From: Clostridium sp. CAG:710
Lineage (GTDB): Bacteria; Bacillota_I; Bacilli_A; RF39; UBA660
DNA: 61,543 bases
Reading direction: 5' to 3'
NCBI GenBank assembly: GCA_000432595.1
Contig: HF996853.1
Location: forward strand, 1-61,543
Shown: positions 42,800-52,239 of the stretch, piece after piece
How positions within the stretch are numbered: position 1 is the stretch's first letter
Layout: the number at the start of each line of letters is the position of its first letter
Program-made: the position numbers and the translations under genes
Notes under the pieces: model-generated
What the model was told of the DNA's origin: nothing
Databases searched by the model: none
Seen by the model: the letters and a program-made list of their open reading frames with translations, nothing else

Positions 42800-43783
42800 T
42801 TATATATTTTCTTTATTGATTAATATATAAAACCAATAAAGAAATGGGAAATAAACACTGATAATATATTTTATTTTTGTTCGTTTACTTAAGTTATTAA
42901 TTCTGATTTGTTTTTTAAATTTTTTTGTTTGTTCACCAATTCTTTGAATTTGTGAATCTTTCTCCATTCCTAAATAATTATATTTAATAATAGTTTTAAC
43001 ATAATTAATGACGTAATCGGCTTTTAAAGCATCTATTCCTTTTTTATTTTTATTTAAAATTTCTATCTGCTTTTCCCTAACAAAAAAATATTGAAGTTTT
43101 ATATTGTTAATTTTTTTGTTACAAGCACTATTTATATATTGAACATAATGATAGCACTTTTTATTAATGTATACGCAATCAAATTTTTCATTCAAATCAT
43201 ATATATAATAATTGAATAAATTATCTTCCAGCATTTTTATATTTTCATCTAAATATATAGTGTGATTTTTATTAAATAACAGTCCTCTATAATAAAGCTT
43301 ATTGCACAAAAATCCATTAATACAAAAATCATTGAACATATTTTCAGTAAAATAATCTCTTGAGAAAAATCTACTCTCTGATTGAAAGTTTTTAATTTCT
43401 TTTGAATCTTCATTTTCATAATAATAATTACAAATAGCTATCTTGCTGTTTGACTCTATAATACTATTTAATAGTATTTCGTACATTTCTGGCTCTATAT
43501 AATCATCAGAATCAACAAAACCAATGTACTCTCCTTTTGCTACTTCCAAACCATGATTTCGAGCTCTGCTAACTCCAGCATTTTTTTGCTGCAAAAGAAC
43601 AATTCGATTATCTTTTTTTTGATAATCTTTACAAATATTATATGAATTATCAGTTGAGCCATCATCGATTAATATTACTTCCAAATTAGAATATGTTTGA
43701 GCAAGTATACTATCTAAACATTTTTTTATGTAGTTTTCTGAATTGTATATAGGAACTATAATGCTAATCAAATTGTTTTCCAT
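42800..43783 (-). CDS. family 2 glycosyltransferase
   Basis: 327 residues. ISIIVPIYNSENYI, LIDDGSTDNS and FVDSDDYIEP mark the GT-A catalytic core (1-100); the rest is acceptor-side sequence distinct from its neighbour at 41812. It overlaps the Wzy gene by 20 bases, with its AAAGGAG site inside that gene. One of two GT2 enzymes that should extend the repeat unit. Confidence 0.93.
   Translation of the reverse strand: MENNLISIIVPIYNSENYIKKCLDSILAQTYSNLEVILIDDGSTDNSYNICKDYQKKDNRIVLLQQKNAGVSRARNHGLEVAKGEYIGFVDSDDYIEPEMYEILLNSIIESNSKIAICNYYYENEDSKEIKNFQSESRFFSRDYFTENMFNDFCINGFLCNKLYYRGLLFNKNHTIYLDENIKMLEDNLFNYYIYDLNEKFDCVYINKKCYHYVQYINSACNKKINNIKLQYFFVREKQIEILNKNKKGIDALKADYVINYVKTIIKYNYLGMEKDSQIQRIGEQTKKFKKQIRINNLSKRTKIKYIISVYFPFLYWFYILINKENI
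43501..43681. repeat. 181-bp direct repeat, copy 2 (within GT2 gene)
   Basis: Partner of 42498-42678, with two mismatches in 181 positions, compared base by base. Confidence 0.9.
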
Positions 43784-44876
43784 TATCTAACTCTCCTTTA
43801 TATTCATATATCAAAAAACCTACAGAAGTTATTAACAAATTACAGTCAGGAAACAGCCACAACTTTTCACTAATTCCATATAACATAAATATAAATATTA
43901 TAATTACAATACCGATTAGATTCTTTTTATATAATACTTTTAGAAGTCTTTGAAAGCCATATATGTATATAAAGCATCCTAAATATCCAAAAGCATAAAG
44001 CATATATACCACTGCAGTATCACAAGATTTGTTTGCAATAGAAATATCACTGCCAAATAAACTCAATTTATAGTTATGAACAAAATAATTTATATTAAGT
44101 AATCTACCAGAAGTTATCTTATCAATGATTAACCCAATTGAATAATTATTAGAATATAACAAATATGAAACAGCAATTATAATTGTTGTTATAATAGGGC
44201 TGTAAGAAATCAACTTTTTTACAACTCCTTTTGAAAAAAATTGAGGTTTTAATTTGTAAATATAAAATAATACTAAAGAAACAAAATATAAGTATAGCGC
44301 TGTTCTACTTCCAGAAAAATGATGTGAAAAAAGCATAATTGATGTATATAAGATAATTTTCAATATTGATAATTTATTTTTATTTAAATAAAGTAACTCT
44401 AAACATAAAATAAAAGTATGCAAACCAAGAACATTAGGATTAGAAAATCCAATACTATGTCTAATACGGTCATTATAATATGCAATGGTATCTTCTGCTA
44501 TTCCTAAATTATAAAAAGCAACCATAACTAATAAAAATATAACTCTTAATTTTACATCAAAAGATATTTTTTTATCAAAACTGATATTTTTTGAAATCAA
44601 AACAATCAGTGATAATTTCAAAAACAGGTAATTTTTAGAAGTAACAACAAATATAAAGGATACTAATAACAACAGCAGCATTTTTATCAATTCCTTCATT
44701 TTGTATTTTCTCAATTGGAAAATTAAAACAAATAAAATAATTGCCATTGAAACATTAGTCAATTGTTTTAATGGTTCTCTAAAAATTGCAATAGTTCCAA
44801 AAAATGCATAAAGCATAAATAAGAAATATGATACATAAAAAAGCAAATTTTCTAAATTAATCTTATTTGTTTTCAT
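43764..44876 (-). CDS. oligosaccharide repeat-unit polymerase (Wzy-like)
   Basis: 370 residues with about ten membrane segments. A larger loop contains NDRIRHSIGFSNPNVLG (about 137-153), the Arg-His/Gly-Phe-x-Asn-Pro-Asn pattern seen in EpsG/Wzy-like polymerases. Position between glycosyltransferases in a Wzx/Wzy-type locus supports the role. Primary sequences of this family are poorly conserved. Confidence 0.8.
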   Translation of the reverse strand: MKTNKINLENLLFYVSYFLFMLYAFFGTIAIFREPLKQLTNVSMAIILFVLIFQLRKYKMKELIKMLLLLLVSFIFVVTSKNYLFLKLSLIVLISKNISFDKKISFDVKLRVIFLLVMVAFYNLGIAEDTIAYYNDRIRHSIGFSNPNVLGLHTFILCLELLYLNKNKLSILKIILYTSIMLFSHHFSGSRTALYLYFVSLVLFYIYKLKPQFFSKGVVKKLISYSPIITTIIIAVSYLLYSNNYSIGLIIDKITSGRLLNINYFVHNYKLSLFGSDISIANKSCDTAVVYMLYAFGYLGCFIYIYGFQRLLKVLYKKNLIGIVIIIFIFMLYGISEKLWLFPDCNLLITSVGFLIYEYKGELDNGKQFD

Positions 44877-44888
44877 GTTGTCTCCTTT

Positions 44889-47222
44889 CTAATTAAGCAA
44901 CTCATCAATAAAGTCATTATAATATTTTTCTGCACTATAATTATTTGATTGTTTTAAGCTTTCTTCCCCCATTTTTTTTAAAATTTTATCATTAAACAAT
45001 GTTTTTTCTATTGCATTCGCAAGACTTTTTATATAGTTTTTGTTACGTTCAATTAATATTGAACATCTATCATTTACATATTCAGGTATTCCTCCACAAT
45101 CAGATGCTATTACAGGTAGACCAGAAGATAGAGCTTCAATTAGTACTAGTGGTGCTGAATCGTCTATTTGTGATGGAATAACCACTAAATCAGCAATCGA
45201 ATAATACTTATATAATTCATCATGTTTTACATAACCAGTCATAATAATATTTTTGTTATCAAGCATTTCTTTTTTTACTATATTTTCATATTCCGTTGTT
45301 ATTCCAGTATCAAAAATAGGAGCTCCAACTATCAACAATTTATATTTGTTCTTTTCTTCTAATGAGTTAACTGCTTTTATTAGTTCAAGTGTACCTTTAT
45401 CTCGATCTATTCTTCCAACATACATAATAACCTTTTCAGAAGATATCTTATATTTTTCTTTTAAGTCAATTTTTTCTTTATTTGACACCTTTTTAAAAAT
45501 ATCATCATTACAACAATTCAATACTACACTACATTTTTCGTCATTAACATTAAAAAAATCTTTTACAAAGTTATTTCTAAATTCACTTACACTGATAAAC
45601 TTTTTAGTATTTTTTATAATATTGGCCATACCATACTTACTTGGAACAATATTATGGCAATGATAATAATAATTGTTTTTATATTTTAAATAATTTTTTC
45701 TCCATTTTAATGATAAGTACATTATTGTATGATTTTCCAATAATACTTTATCATATTTGTTTATTTTTAATTTTTTACTACATTTATTAAAAAAATCAAA
45801 TCTTTGAAAAATATATCTAAATTTTCTACTATCTTTTCTCCTTAGTATTTTATCGATAAAAAAATATATTAGTTCATCTAAATATTTAGATATAAATGAG
45901 TTTTTAATAAATATAAAATCAGTGTTGTAGTAATTCATACTAATTTTAATTGAATCTTCATCATAAGATGAGAAAATAACTGGTTTAATTCTATTATATA
46001 ATTCGTTTTTGTTTATTATAGTATCTAATAAATTCTCCGCTGCACCACCTTTTGAGGCAGGAACTGGTAAAAAGCCAGAAGTAATAATTGCAACCGATTT
46101 ATTATTTTTGCTTTCATAATTATATATTTTATCCATAGAAAGCATGATTCTATCAAGTAAATATTCTTTAATAATATTTTTACTCTCTATAATAAATTCT
46201 TTTTTATTTTCTTTATATATTTTCTCAACACATTCAGAATATCTTTTAAAATCTTTTAGTTCAACCAAATATCCATTTTTATCATCAGCAACTAAATCTC
46301 TATTCCCCCTACAATTAGAGGCAACAATTGGCAAACCAACATACATAGCTTCCATTATATTTACAGGTAATCCTTCTTGATTTGCCGCAGATAGAGCCAA
46401 ATTAGAAATTTTCAATAAACTTGGAATATCTTTTCGATACCCTAAAAAATGTATTTGAGTTTCCAATCCTAAATCTTTAACTAGTTTTTGGCATTTTCCA
46501 TTTAATGAATCTTTACCTGGAAGCAATAAGTGTACATCTTTATGATTTGAAATAAACTCTTGAAGAGTATTAATTAACCATATTTGTCTCTTTCTTTCAG
46601 ACAACTCTGCTGGATAAATCATAACAAAGTCTTTAGGAGTAATACCCAAGGTATTTCTTAAATTATTAATTTCACTACCAGATAATATAAAATCAAATTT
46701 ATTTTCATCTATTCCAACACCAGGTACATATTTAATATCATTACATCTTTTGAATTTTCGTTTAGCAATCAAAAAATCTTCCTCATTAATAAGAATCAAA
46801 GTATCAGTAAATCTTGAAAGAAATTTTTCTATTGGATAAAAAAGAATCCAATTTTTTATTGGAGCTCCTTTAAAGAAGTGAAAACCATGTGCTGTATATA
46901 AAACTCTTGTATGATTCTTCTTTCTGGATTTATTAGCAGCCAATCTAGTCACAACTGAACCCATAGGAGTATGTGTATGAATAATATCAAATTTTTCAAA
47001 ATCACATATTTTTTTTAATTTAAAAATCGCTTTAATATTATTAATTTTAAGTGGATTTCTTTCAAAAGGTATAAAATGCTTAACATCACAATATGGTATT
47101 TCTTCATTTCCATTGGTAGCCACATGAACTTCATAGCCATTTTCTTTAAATTTCTTTAAAAAAGGCAAATGAAACTGAAGAATATGTGAATCAACAGTAG
47201 CAGTAAATAAAACTTTTTTCAT
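44889..47222 (-). CDS. fusion of two family 4 glycosyltransferases
   Basis: 778 residues made of two complete GT-B units. The first (1 to about 370) opens KKVLFTATVDSHILQFHLPF and has HTHTPMGS and the E-x7-E region EGLPVNIMEAMYVGLPIVAS. The second (about 378-778) opens KSVAIITSGFLPVPASKGG and has YVGRIDRDKG and DDSAPLVLIEALSSGLPVIASDCGG. Such enzymes are normally encoded separately; the fusion implies two successive sugar additions. The start ATG shares one base with the stop of the sugar transferase (TGATG). Confidence 0.88.
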   Translation of the reverse strand: MKKVLFTATVDSHILQFHLPFLKKFKENGYEVHVATNGNEEIPYCDVKHFIPFERNPLKINNIKAIFKLKKICDFEKFDIIHTHTPMGSVVTRLAANKSRKKNHTRVLYTAHGFHFFKGAPIKNWILFYPIEKFLSRFTDTLILINEEDFLIAKRKFKRCNDIKYVPGVGIDENKFDFILSGSEINNLRNTLGITPKDFVMIYPAELSERKRQIWLINTLQEFISNHKDVHLLLPGKDSLNGKCQKLVKDLGLETQIHFLGYRKDIPSLLKISNLALSAANQEGLPVNIMEAMYVGLPIVASNCRGNRDLVADDKNGYLVELKDFKRYSECVEKIYKENKKEFIIESKNIIKEYLLDRIMLSMDKIYNYESKNNKSVAIITSGFLPVPASKGGAAENLLDTIINKNELYNRIKPVIFSSYDEDSIKISMNYYNTDFIFIKNSFISKYLDELIYFFIDKILRRKDSRKFRYIFQRFDFFNKCSKKLKINKYDKVLLENHTIMYLSLKWRKNYLKYKNNYYYHCHNIVPSKYGMANIIKNTKKFISVSEFRNNFVKDFFNVNDEKCSVVLNCCNDDIFKKVSNKEKIDLKEKYKISSEKVIMYVGRIDRDKGTLELIKAVNSLEEKNKYKLLIVGAPIFDTGITTEYENIVKKEMLDNKNIIMTGYVKHDELYKYYSIADLVVIPSQIDDSAPLVLIEALSSGLPVIASDCGGIPEYVNDRCSILIERNKNYIKSLANAIEKTLFNDKILKKMGEESLKQSNNYSAEKYYNDFIDELLN

Positions 47223-47965
47223 CAAGCACCACTCCCTACTAATAATGAATCATCTAACTCTTCAGCTAAATTTAAATTTGGCATAGTATCTGGAGTAACC
47301 TCTTTTTTCTTTTTCATATCTTTATAGTTAAACTTATAATATTCTTTTTTCCTAGGATTATTTTGTTTATAAAGTGCTTTAATCTCATCATGTATTGCAG
47401 ATTTACTATTACTAAAGCCTTCTCTTTTTAATATACATTTAATAGTTTTTAAAGCAATCATTACATCCATTTTAAATGAAACATGTTTAACATAATATAT
47501 ATCTATATTAATACGCTCTTTAATACTAAGATTATTTCTACCACTGCATTGAGCAAGTCCAGTTATACCAGGCAATACATCTAATCTTCTCATTTGATGC
47601 TTATTAAAATTTTCTGCATACTCTAAAATCCAAGGTCTAGGTCCGATAAAAGACATATCACCCTTGATTATATTTATAAGTTGTGGAAGCTCATCTAAAG
47701 ATAATTTTCTAATAACTCTACCAACTTTAGTTACTTGATCTTCCTCACTTGAATTATAAACATCATTACTTGCACTCATGCTTCTAAATTTATAAAGTTT
47801 AAATGGCACACCATTTTTACCACTTCTAATTTGTTTAAATATTACCGGTCCTTTTGAATCTAATTTAATCGCAACTGCTACTACCAAAAAAATAGGAGAT
47901 AATAATATTAAAAGCACTACCGAAAACAAAACATCTAAAACTCTTTTAATATACTTTGAATACAT
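47222..47965 (-). CDS. initiating undecaprenyl-phosphate sugar-1-phosphate transferase
   Basis: About 247 residues. One N-terminal membrane segment (about 11-33), then the PglC/WcaJ catalytic core: KLDSKGPVIFKQIRSGKNG, LYKFRSM, KLSLDELPQLINIIKGDMSFIGPRPW, PGITGLAQ. Attaches the first sugar phosphate to the lipid carrier, starting capsule repeat synthesis. The upstream start at 48001 is rejected because the ATG at 47965 has GAAGG at eight bases. Confidence 0.94.
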   Translation of the reverse strand: MYSKYIKRVLDVLFSVVLLILLSPIFLVVAVAIKLDSKGPVIFKQIRSGKNGVPFKLYKFRSMSASNDVYNSSEEDQVTKVGRVIRKLSLDELPQLINIIKGDMSFIGPRPWILEYAENFNKHQMRRLDVLPGITGLAQCSGRNNLSIKERINIDIYYVKHVSFKMDVMIALKTIKCILKREGFSNSKSAIHDEIKALYKQNNPRKKEYYKFNYKDMKKKKEVTPDTMPNLNLAEELDDSLLVGSGA

Positions 47966-47966
47966 C

Positions 47967-48815
47967 CTACTTACCTTCTTTCTTGCTAAGAGTAAACCCA
48001 AACAATAAGGCTACTACTGAAACAATTATTACTACTACCCATTTCCCTTTATATGAAGAATCAGCTTTAAATTCTTCTTTATCAATTTCTACTTTATCTG
48101 TTTTTAACACATTAACTTTTACTGTATATTCTTCTTTTGTATTTGAAGGCGATGTAACATTAATAGTTATCTTGCCATCTTTTAATTCACTTATTTTTTG
48201 ACTTGATATTACAACCTTAGACTTTTCATCTTTTGGTACTGCAACTAAATCAAGCTCTTTAACATCTTCCTTAACATTAACTTCATATGTATATACATTA
48301 TCTTTTAAATCTATATTAACTATCTTTGAAGTTATTCCTTTTAATAGATTACTCTCTTTTACACTAGTACTATTATTAGTACTTGTCCCAATTGTAACTG
48401 TAAGTTCTACTGGATCTAATTTAGAAATATTACCAGATTTTGATGTTGCAGTTGCACTATTAAGTCTTATTGTTCCTTTATTTGCTTTTGCACTTTTTAA
48501 AATAGAAATCTCAATAGTTCCTAATTTAACTTGTCCTTTTTGTGCTTCACTAAATGTTAATGTATTCTTAGTTGTATTAGTTTTAAGTGTAATACCTTCT
48601 TCCGCTTTAAAAGTAGCTGGTACATCATAAGTAGTATATACAAGCGAAAAACTAACCTTAGTTGTTTCTTCTTTTAAATCAGCATACACATTAACTGTTG
48701 ACTTTTCTCCTTTTGCTACTGTAAGTTCAGTATTATCAACACTAAGTGCACTAACTAAAGGCAGATTTATTAAAAAAACTACTAATAAGAATATTATCCT
48801 CTTAACTATCTTCAT
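47967..48815 (-). CDS. secreted cohesin-like domain protein with C-terminal membrane anchor
   Basis: 282 residues: signal peptide (about 1-23), a cohesin-like beta domain (about 26-142, with VAKGEKSTVNVYAD and GTIRLNSATATS patterns), a second beta region (about 160-245, Cadherin/Ig-like), and a C-terminal membrane helix (about 257-277) followed by KKEGK. No sortase motif. It is the first gene of the second capsule operon, which is unusual, and might anchor or organise surface polymer. Confidence 0.7.
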   Translation of the reverse strand: MKIVKRIIFLLVVFLINLPLVSALSVDNTELTVAKGEKSTVNVYADLKEETTKVSFSLVYTTYDVPATFKAEEGITLKTNTTKNTLTFSEAQKGQVKLGTIEISILKSAKANKGTIRLNSATATSKSGNISKLDPVELTVTIGTSTNNSTSVKESNLLKGITSKIVNIDLKDNVYTYEVNVKEDVKELDLVAVPKDEKSKVVISSQKISELKDGKITINVTSPSNTKEEYTVKVNVLKTDKVEIDKEEFKADSSYKGKWVVVIIVSVVALLFGFTLSKKEGK

Positions 48816-48830
48816 ATTATCACCATATTA

Positions 48831-48859
48831 AGTATATAATAAATAAAAGTCTATGGCAA
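48831..48859 (-). promoter_or_regulatory. promoter of the second capsule operon
   Basis: TTGCCA, 17-bp spacer, TATACT on the minus strand, 15 bases before the cohesin-like gene. No internal terminator is seen before 39229, so eight genes may share it. Confidence 0.7.
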
Positions 48860-48893
48860 TAAAAAATGTCGAAATTAGTCACATTTAGTCATT

Positions 48894-48921
48894 AAAAAAT
48901 CACGCCTAAATAAGCGCGATT
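48894..48921 (-). terminator. terminator of gltX
   Basis: AATCGCGC/GCGTGATT (one wobble) followed by six T on the minus strand. The stem includes the last gltX codons. Confidence 0.7.
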
Positions 48922-50552
48922 CTTTCCTTAATTCTATCTGTACCTAATAATTTCATTATTTCATATAAATCTGGAGTTGTTGTTTTAGTAGTTAAAGCTA
49001 CCCTAATAATCATACTAAAGTCTGCAATACTACCTTTATAATTATCGGGATTTAGCTTATACTCTTTCATATTAGCACAATATCCCATTTCTTCTGCTGC
49101 CTCTTTCATTTTATTAAACCAAGTATCCTTATCAAATGATGCATCATAATATTTATCAAAATAAGTCTTTAATACATTTCTTACTTCTTCTATATCTATT
49201 CCATTGAATTCATAAGTCTTATCTTCTTTTATAAACAACTCATCATACATATACCAAATATAATTTTTTATATCAGAGTACGTCTCATAATCTTTTCTAG
49301 GCTTTTTTTGACATCTTTCTATATTAATTATATTCATATAATATTCTTTATCTTTTTCAATTAACTCTTTTAGTTCTTCATCAAACTTATTTGCCCAATT
49401 AAGTGATCTTTCTAATAATTCCTCTTTAGTCATTTTAGATATTACATCACGTGATATATTATTTAATTTCTCTAAGTCAAATAATGCTCCCGAAGATGAC
49501 ATTTTCTTTGGAGAAAAAGTAAAATCTCTAAATGTTTTATCTGGATTACTAGTATGCCACTCTTCATAATTAGAATTAATTATAGTCATAAGTGCTTCAA
49601 TTACTGCTTCTTCTGGATATCCTTTTTCTGTATAATAACTCATAGATGCTTCTGGGTCTTTTCTCTTACTTATTTTTCTTACAGAGTCTCCATCTCTTTT
49701 AATTATTAATGGAGTATGAATATATTTAGGTGGCTTAAAACCAAAAGCCTTAAACATTTCAATATGTTTAGTAACACTAGGTAACCATTCTTCTCCTCTT
49801 ACAACATGAGTAGTATGCATCAAATGATCATCTACAACATGAGCAAAATGATAAGTAGGAAGCATATTATCACTTTTCATTATTACATCATCTATATCAT
49901 TCTCACTTAAACTTAATCTACCCTTTACTAAATCCTCAAATACTATTTTATTATCAAAATCTCCATTAGATCTAAATCTTATGACATATGGAGTATTTGC
50001 TTTTATCTTTTCTATTTGTTCTTCAACACTTAACTTTCTACATTTAGCATATGACCCATAATAACCAGTTCTTTTTTTTCTTTCTTCTTGTTTTTGTCTC
50101 ATTTCATTTAATTCTTCTCTTGTACAAAAACAAGGATAAGCCCTACCAATTTCAATTAATCTTTTTATATAAGCATGGTATATTTCTTTTCTCTCACTTT
50201 GAATATATGGACCATATTCTCCAACTATTTTTCCTTCATATTCATACTCATCTGGTACTAGCCCATATTGATTTAGAGTCTTCATTATAAGTTCTACTGC
50301 AGTATCAACTTCTCTTGCTTTATCTGTATCTTCATTTCTTAAGTAGAAAATACCATTAGAATTTTTAGCTAACACATAATCTATAAGTGCTTGAAAAAAA
50401 CCACCTATATGTAAATATCCCGTTGGAGATGGCGCAAATCTTGTTACTTTCTCTCCTTCTTTTAAATTCCTTTCTGGATATAGTGCTTCATAATATTCAA
50501 CATCATGCTCTAAATTTGGAAATATTAAATCAGCTAAATCTTTATTTGTCAT
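48906..50552 (-). CDS. gltX: glutamate--tRNA ligase
   Basis: About 548 residues. Class I synthetase signatures RFAPSPTGYLHIGG (HIGH region) and VRKISKRKDPEASMSYY (KMSKS-like, KISKR). The length and the extra N-terminal leader resemble the larger Clostridia/Bacilli GluRS rather than the 480-residue type. A discriminating role (Glu only, or also tRNA-Gln for amidation) cannot be told from sequence. The GTG at 50561 is part of GAGGTG, so the ATG at 50552 is preferred. Confidence 0.93.
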   Translation of the reverse strand: MTNKDLADLIFPNLEHDVEYYEALYPERNLKEGEKVTRFAPSPTGYLHIGGFFQALIDYVLAKNSNGIFYLRNEDTDKAREVDTAVELIMKTLNQYGLVPDEYEYEGKIVGEYGPYIQSERKEIYHAYIKRLIEIGRAYPCFCTREELNEMRQKQEERKKRTGYYGSYAKCRKLSVEEQIEKIKANTPYVIRFRSNGDFDNKIVFEDLVKGRLSLSENDIDDVIMKSDNMLPTYHFAHVVDDHLMHTTHVVRGEEWLPSVTKHIEMFKAFGFKPPKYIHTPLIIKRDGDSVRKISKRKDPEASMSYYTEKGYPEEAVIEALMTIINSNYEEWHTSNPDKTFRDFTFSPKKMSSSGALFDLEKLNNISRDVISKMTKEELLERSLNWANKFDEELKELIEKDKEYYMNIINIERCQKKPRKDYETYSDIKNYIWYMYDELFIKEDKTYEFNGIDIEEVRNVLKTYFDKYYDASFDKDTWFNKMKEAAEEMGYCANMKEYKLNPDNYKGSIADFSMIIRVALTTKTTTPDLYEIMKLLGTDRIKERIALI

Positions 50553-50576
50553 TTTATTCACCTCAAAACTAGTTAC

Positions 50577-50605
50577 ATTATATAATATTTTTTAATCTTT
50601 TTAAA
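50577..50605 (-). promoter_or_regulatory. promoter of gltX
   Basis: TTTAAA, 17-bp spacer, TATAAT on the minus strand. Confidence 0.5.
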
Positions 50606-50610
50606 CATTT

Positions 50611-50641
50611 TTTACAATATTTACTCTTATTAATGTATAAT
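50611..50641 (+). promoter_or_regulatory. promoter of the methyltransferase gene
   Basis: TATAAT at 50636-50641 with TTTACA 19 bases upstream (or TTACAA at 18); divergent from the gltX promoter. Confidence 0.45.
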
Positions 50642-50666
50642 AAACTCTAGAAATTGGTGAAATATT

Positions 50667-51461
50667 ATGAATGAAGAAAATTTAATTAAATATTATAATA
50701 AATTTAATGAAGATAAACGTCTTACTAGAAGACATGGTATAGTTGAATATATTACCACAATGAAATATATTCATAAATATTTAAAAACAAAAAAGAATCC
50801 AAAAATAATTGATATTGGAGCTGGCACTGGAAAATACTCTATTGCTTTACATAACGAAGGATATGATGTAACTGCAGTTGAACTAGTTAAACATAACTTA
50901 ATGTATATTAAAAAAGCAAATCCTAATATAAAATCATATCAAGGAAATGCACTTAATATGAAAAGATTTAAAGATAAAACATTCGATATAGTGCTTTTAT
51001 TTGGACCAATGTATCATTTAATAAGTGAAGAGGAAAAATTAAAAGCACTAAGTGAAGCAAAAAGAATATTAAAAGATGATGGAATTATTCTAATTAGTTA
51101 CTATATGAATGAGTATTGTATTATAAAACATGGTTTTATTGATGGATATATAAAAAGTTCTATAAAAGAAGAATTAATAGATAAAGATTTTCATATAAAA
51201 TCAAAAAGTGATGACTTATATTCAATGGTTAGATTAGAAGATATTAATAAATATAATAAATTATCAGGATTAAAAAGAAAAAAGATAGTCGCACAAGATG
51301 GACCATCTGATTATATAAGAAATGTTATAAATTCTCTATCAAAAGAAGAATTTAATTTATTTATTGAGTATCATCTTAAAACTTGTGAAAGAAAAGAACT
51401 CCTAGGTGCAAGTAGTCACATATTAGATATAGTAGAAAAGAAGAAAGTTAAAGATGTTTAA
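50667..51461 (+). CDS. class I SAM-dependent methyltransferase
   Basis: 264 residues. Motif I IIDIGAGTGKYSIAL (about 47-61), acidic motif II VTAVELV, then VLLFGPMYHLI and an LKDDGIILISYY strand. This is a stand-alone small-molecule type methyltransferase; the substrate is unknown. Its 3' end overlaps the convergent gene at 51448 by 14 bases with no terminator between. Confidence 0.88.
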   Translation: MNEENLIKYYNKFNEDKRLTRRHGIVEYITTMKYIHKYLKTKKNPKIIDIGAGTGKYSIALHNEGYDVTAVELVKHNLMYIKKANPNIKSYQGNALNMKRFKDKTFDIVLLFGPMYHLISEEEKLKALSEAKRILKDDGIILISYYMNEYCIIKHGFIDGYIKSSIKEELIDKDFHIKSKSDDLYSMVRLEDINKYNKLSGLKRKKIVAQDGPSDYIRNVINSLSKEEFNLFIEYHLKTCERKELLGASSHILDIVEKKKVKDV

Positions 51462-52098
51462 CTTTTTTTAATTGTGGGGAATACTTTTGTATAAAGTTAT
51501 CAATTTCAAAAGCAGGTATTTCATCTACATTGTTATCTATCCTATAGTTTATTAATTCATTTATAAATTGATAAACTACATCGATATTTTTAGTATTTAT
51601 ACTCTTATTACCATTCTTATCATAAAAACTAATATCATTATTTCTCTTATTAATCATATTATCTTTTCTTAAAACTATTATTTCACTATTTACATCAAAA
51701 AAAGACTCTTCAACACCATAGGTTATTTTTTCTTCCCTAGGTGGTTCTAAACTAAGTTTAGGTATTAAGTAATAAACATTATAAAAACATTTTTCACTTC
51801 TAGGAAATGGGCTTTGATATACTATAGTTTCAATATAATTATTAGTACATTTAAACTCATATTCCCTACCTTGAGTAACAGAAAGTAACTTTGATAAGAA
51901 GTTTCCAATCATATTTAGATTAAAATTTGAATTATTTACAATTAAATCATTAAATGACTCAAGGGTATTAAACATACTTTCCCTAACTATTCTGTTATTA
52001 AACTTTATTCTTTCACACTCTACCTCAGCTTCCATATCTTTTTTTCTTGTTTCTTCTATTTCATTTTTTAAAAATTCCGTATTGCAAAATATATTCAT
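51448..52098 (-). CDS. member of the three-copy paralogous family (copy 2)
   Basis: 216 residues. Same order as the genes at 37062 and 53676: charged N-terminal helices, NFNLNMIGNFLSKLLS, REYEF, a middle strand region with YNVYYLIP, DISFYDKNGN, FINELINYRIDNN and a Lys-rich end QLKKVKHL. The core is more diverged here (IGNFLS instead of IGPxLA). No known domain. GGAGG ribosome binding site; ends overlap the convergent methyltransferase. Confidence 0.65.
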   Translation of the reverse strand: MNIFCNTEFLKNEIEETRKKDMEAEVECERIKFNNRIVRESMFNTLESFNDLIVNNSNFNLNMIGNFLSKLLSVTQGREYEFKCTNNYIETIVYQSPFPRSEKCFYNVYYLIPKLSLEPPREEKITYGVEESFFDVNSEIIVLRKDNMINKRNNDISFYDKNGNKSINTKNIDVVYQFINELINYRIDNNVDEIPAFEIDNFIQKYSPQLKKVKHL

Positions 52099-52212
52099 AT
52101 CTTCCTCCTATTTAATAGAGTTAAACACCGTTGTTAAATTTAAAATAATTATATAGAAGTTATATATATTTTACCAATATCAATTTTTTATAGGATTTAT
52201 AATCTTAAATAA

Positions 52213-52238
52213 TAAAAAAATTAGTGAATAAACACTAA
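52213..52238 (-). terminator. terminator of the CYTH gene
   Basis: TTAGTG-TTTATT-CACTAA followed by seven T on the minus strand. Confidence 0.8.
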
Positions 52239-52239
52239 C

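Noticed and set aside
47222..47222. Recoding of TGA as tryptophan, as in some relatives of Mollicutes
   Set aside because: TGA ends the sugar transferase exactly where translation of the next gene begins, and Trp residues are encoded by TGG in the conserved proteins checked, so the standard code applies.
48906..50552. GlnRS rather than GluRS for the tRNA synthetase
   Set aside because: Overall layout matches bacterial GluRS of the large Firmicutes type. Glutaminyl specificity cannot be shown from sequence alone.
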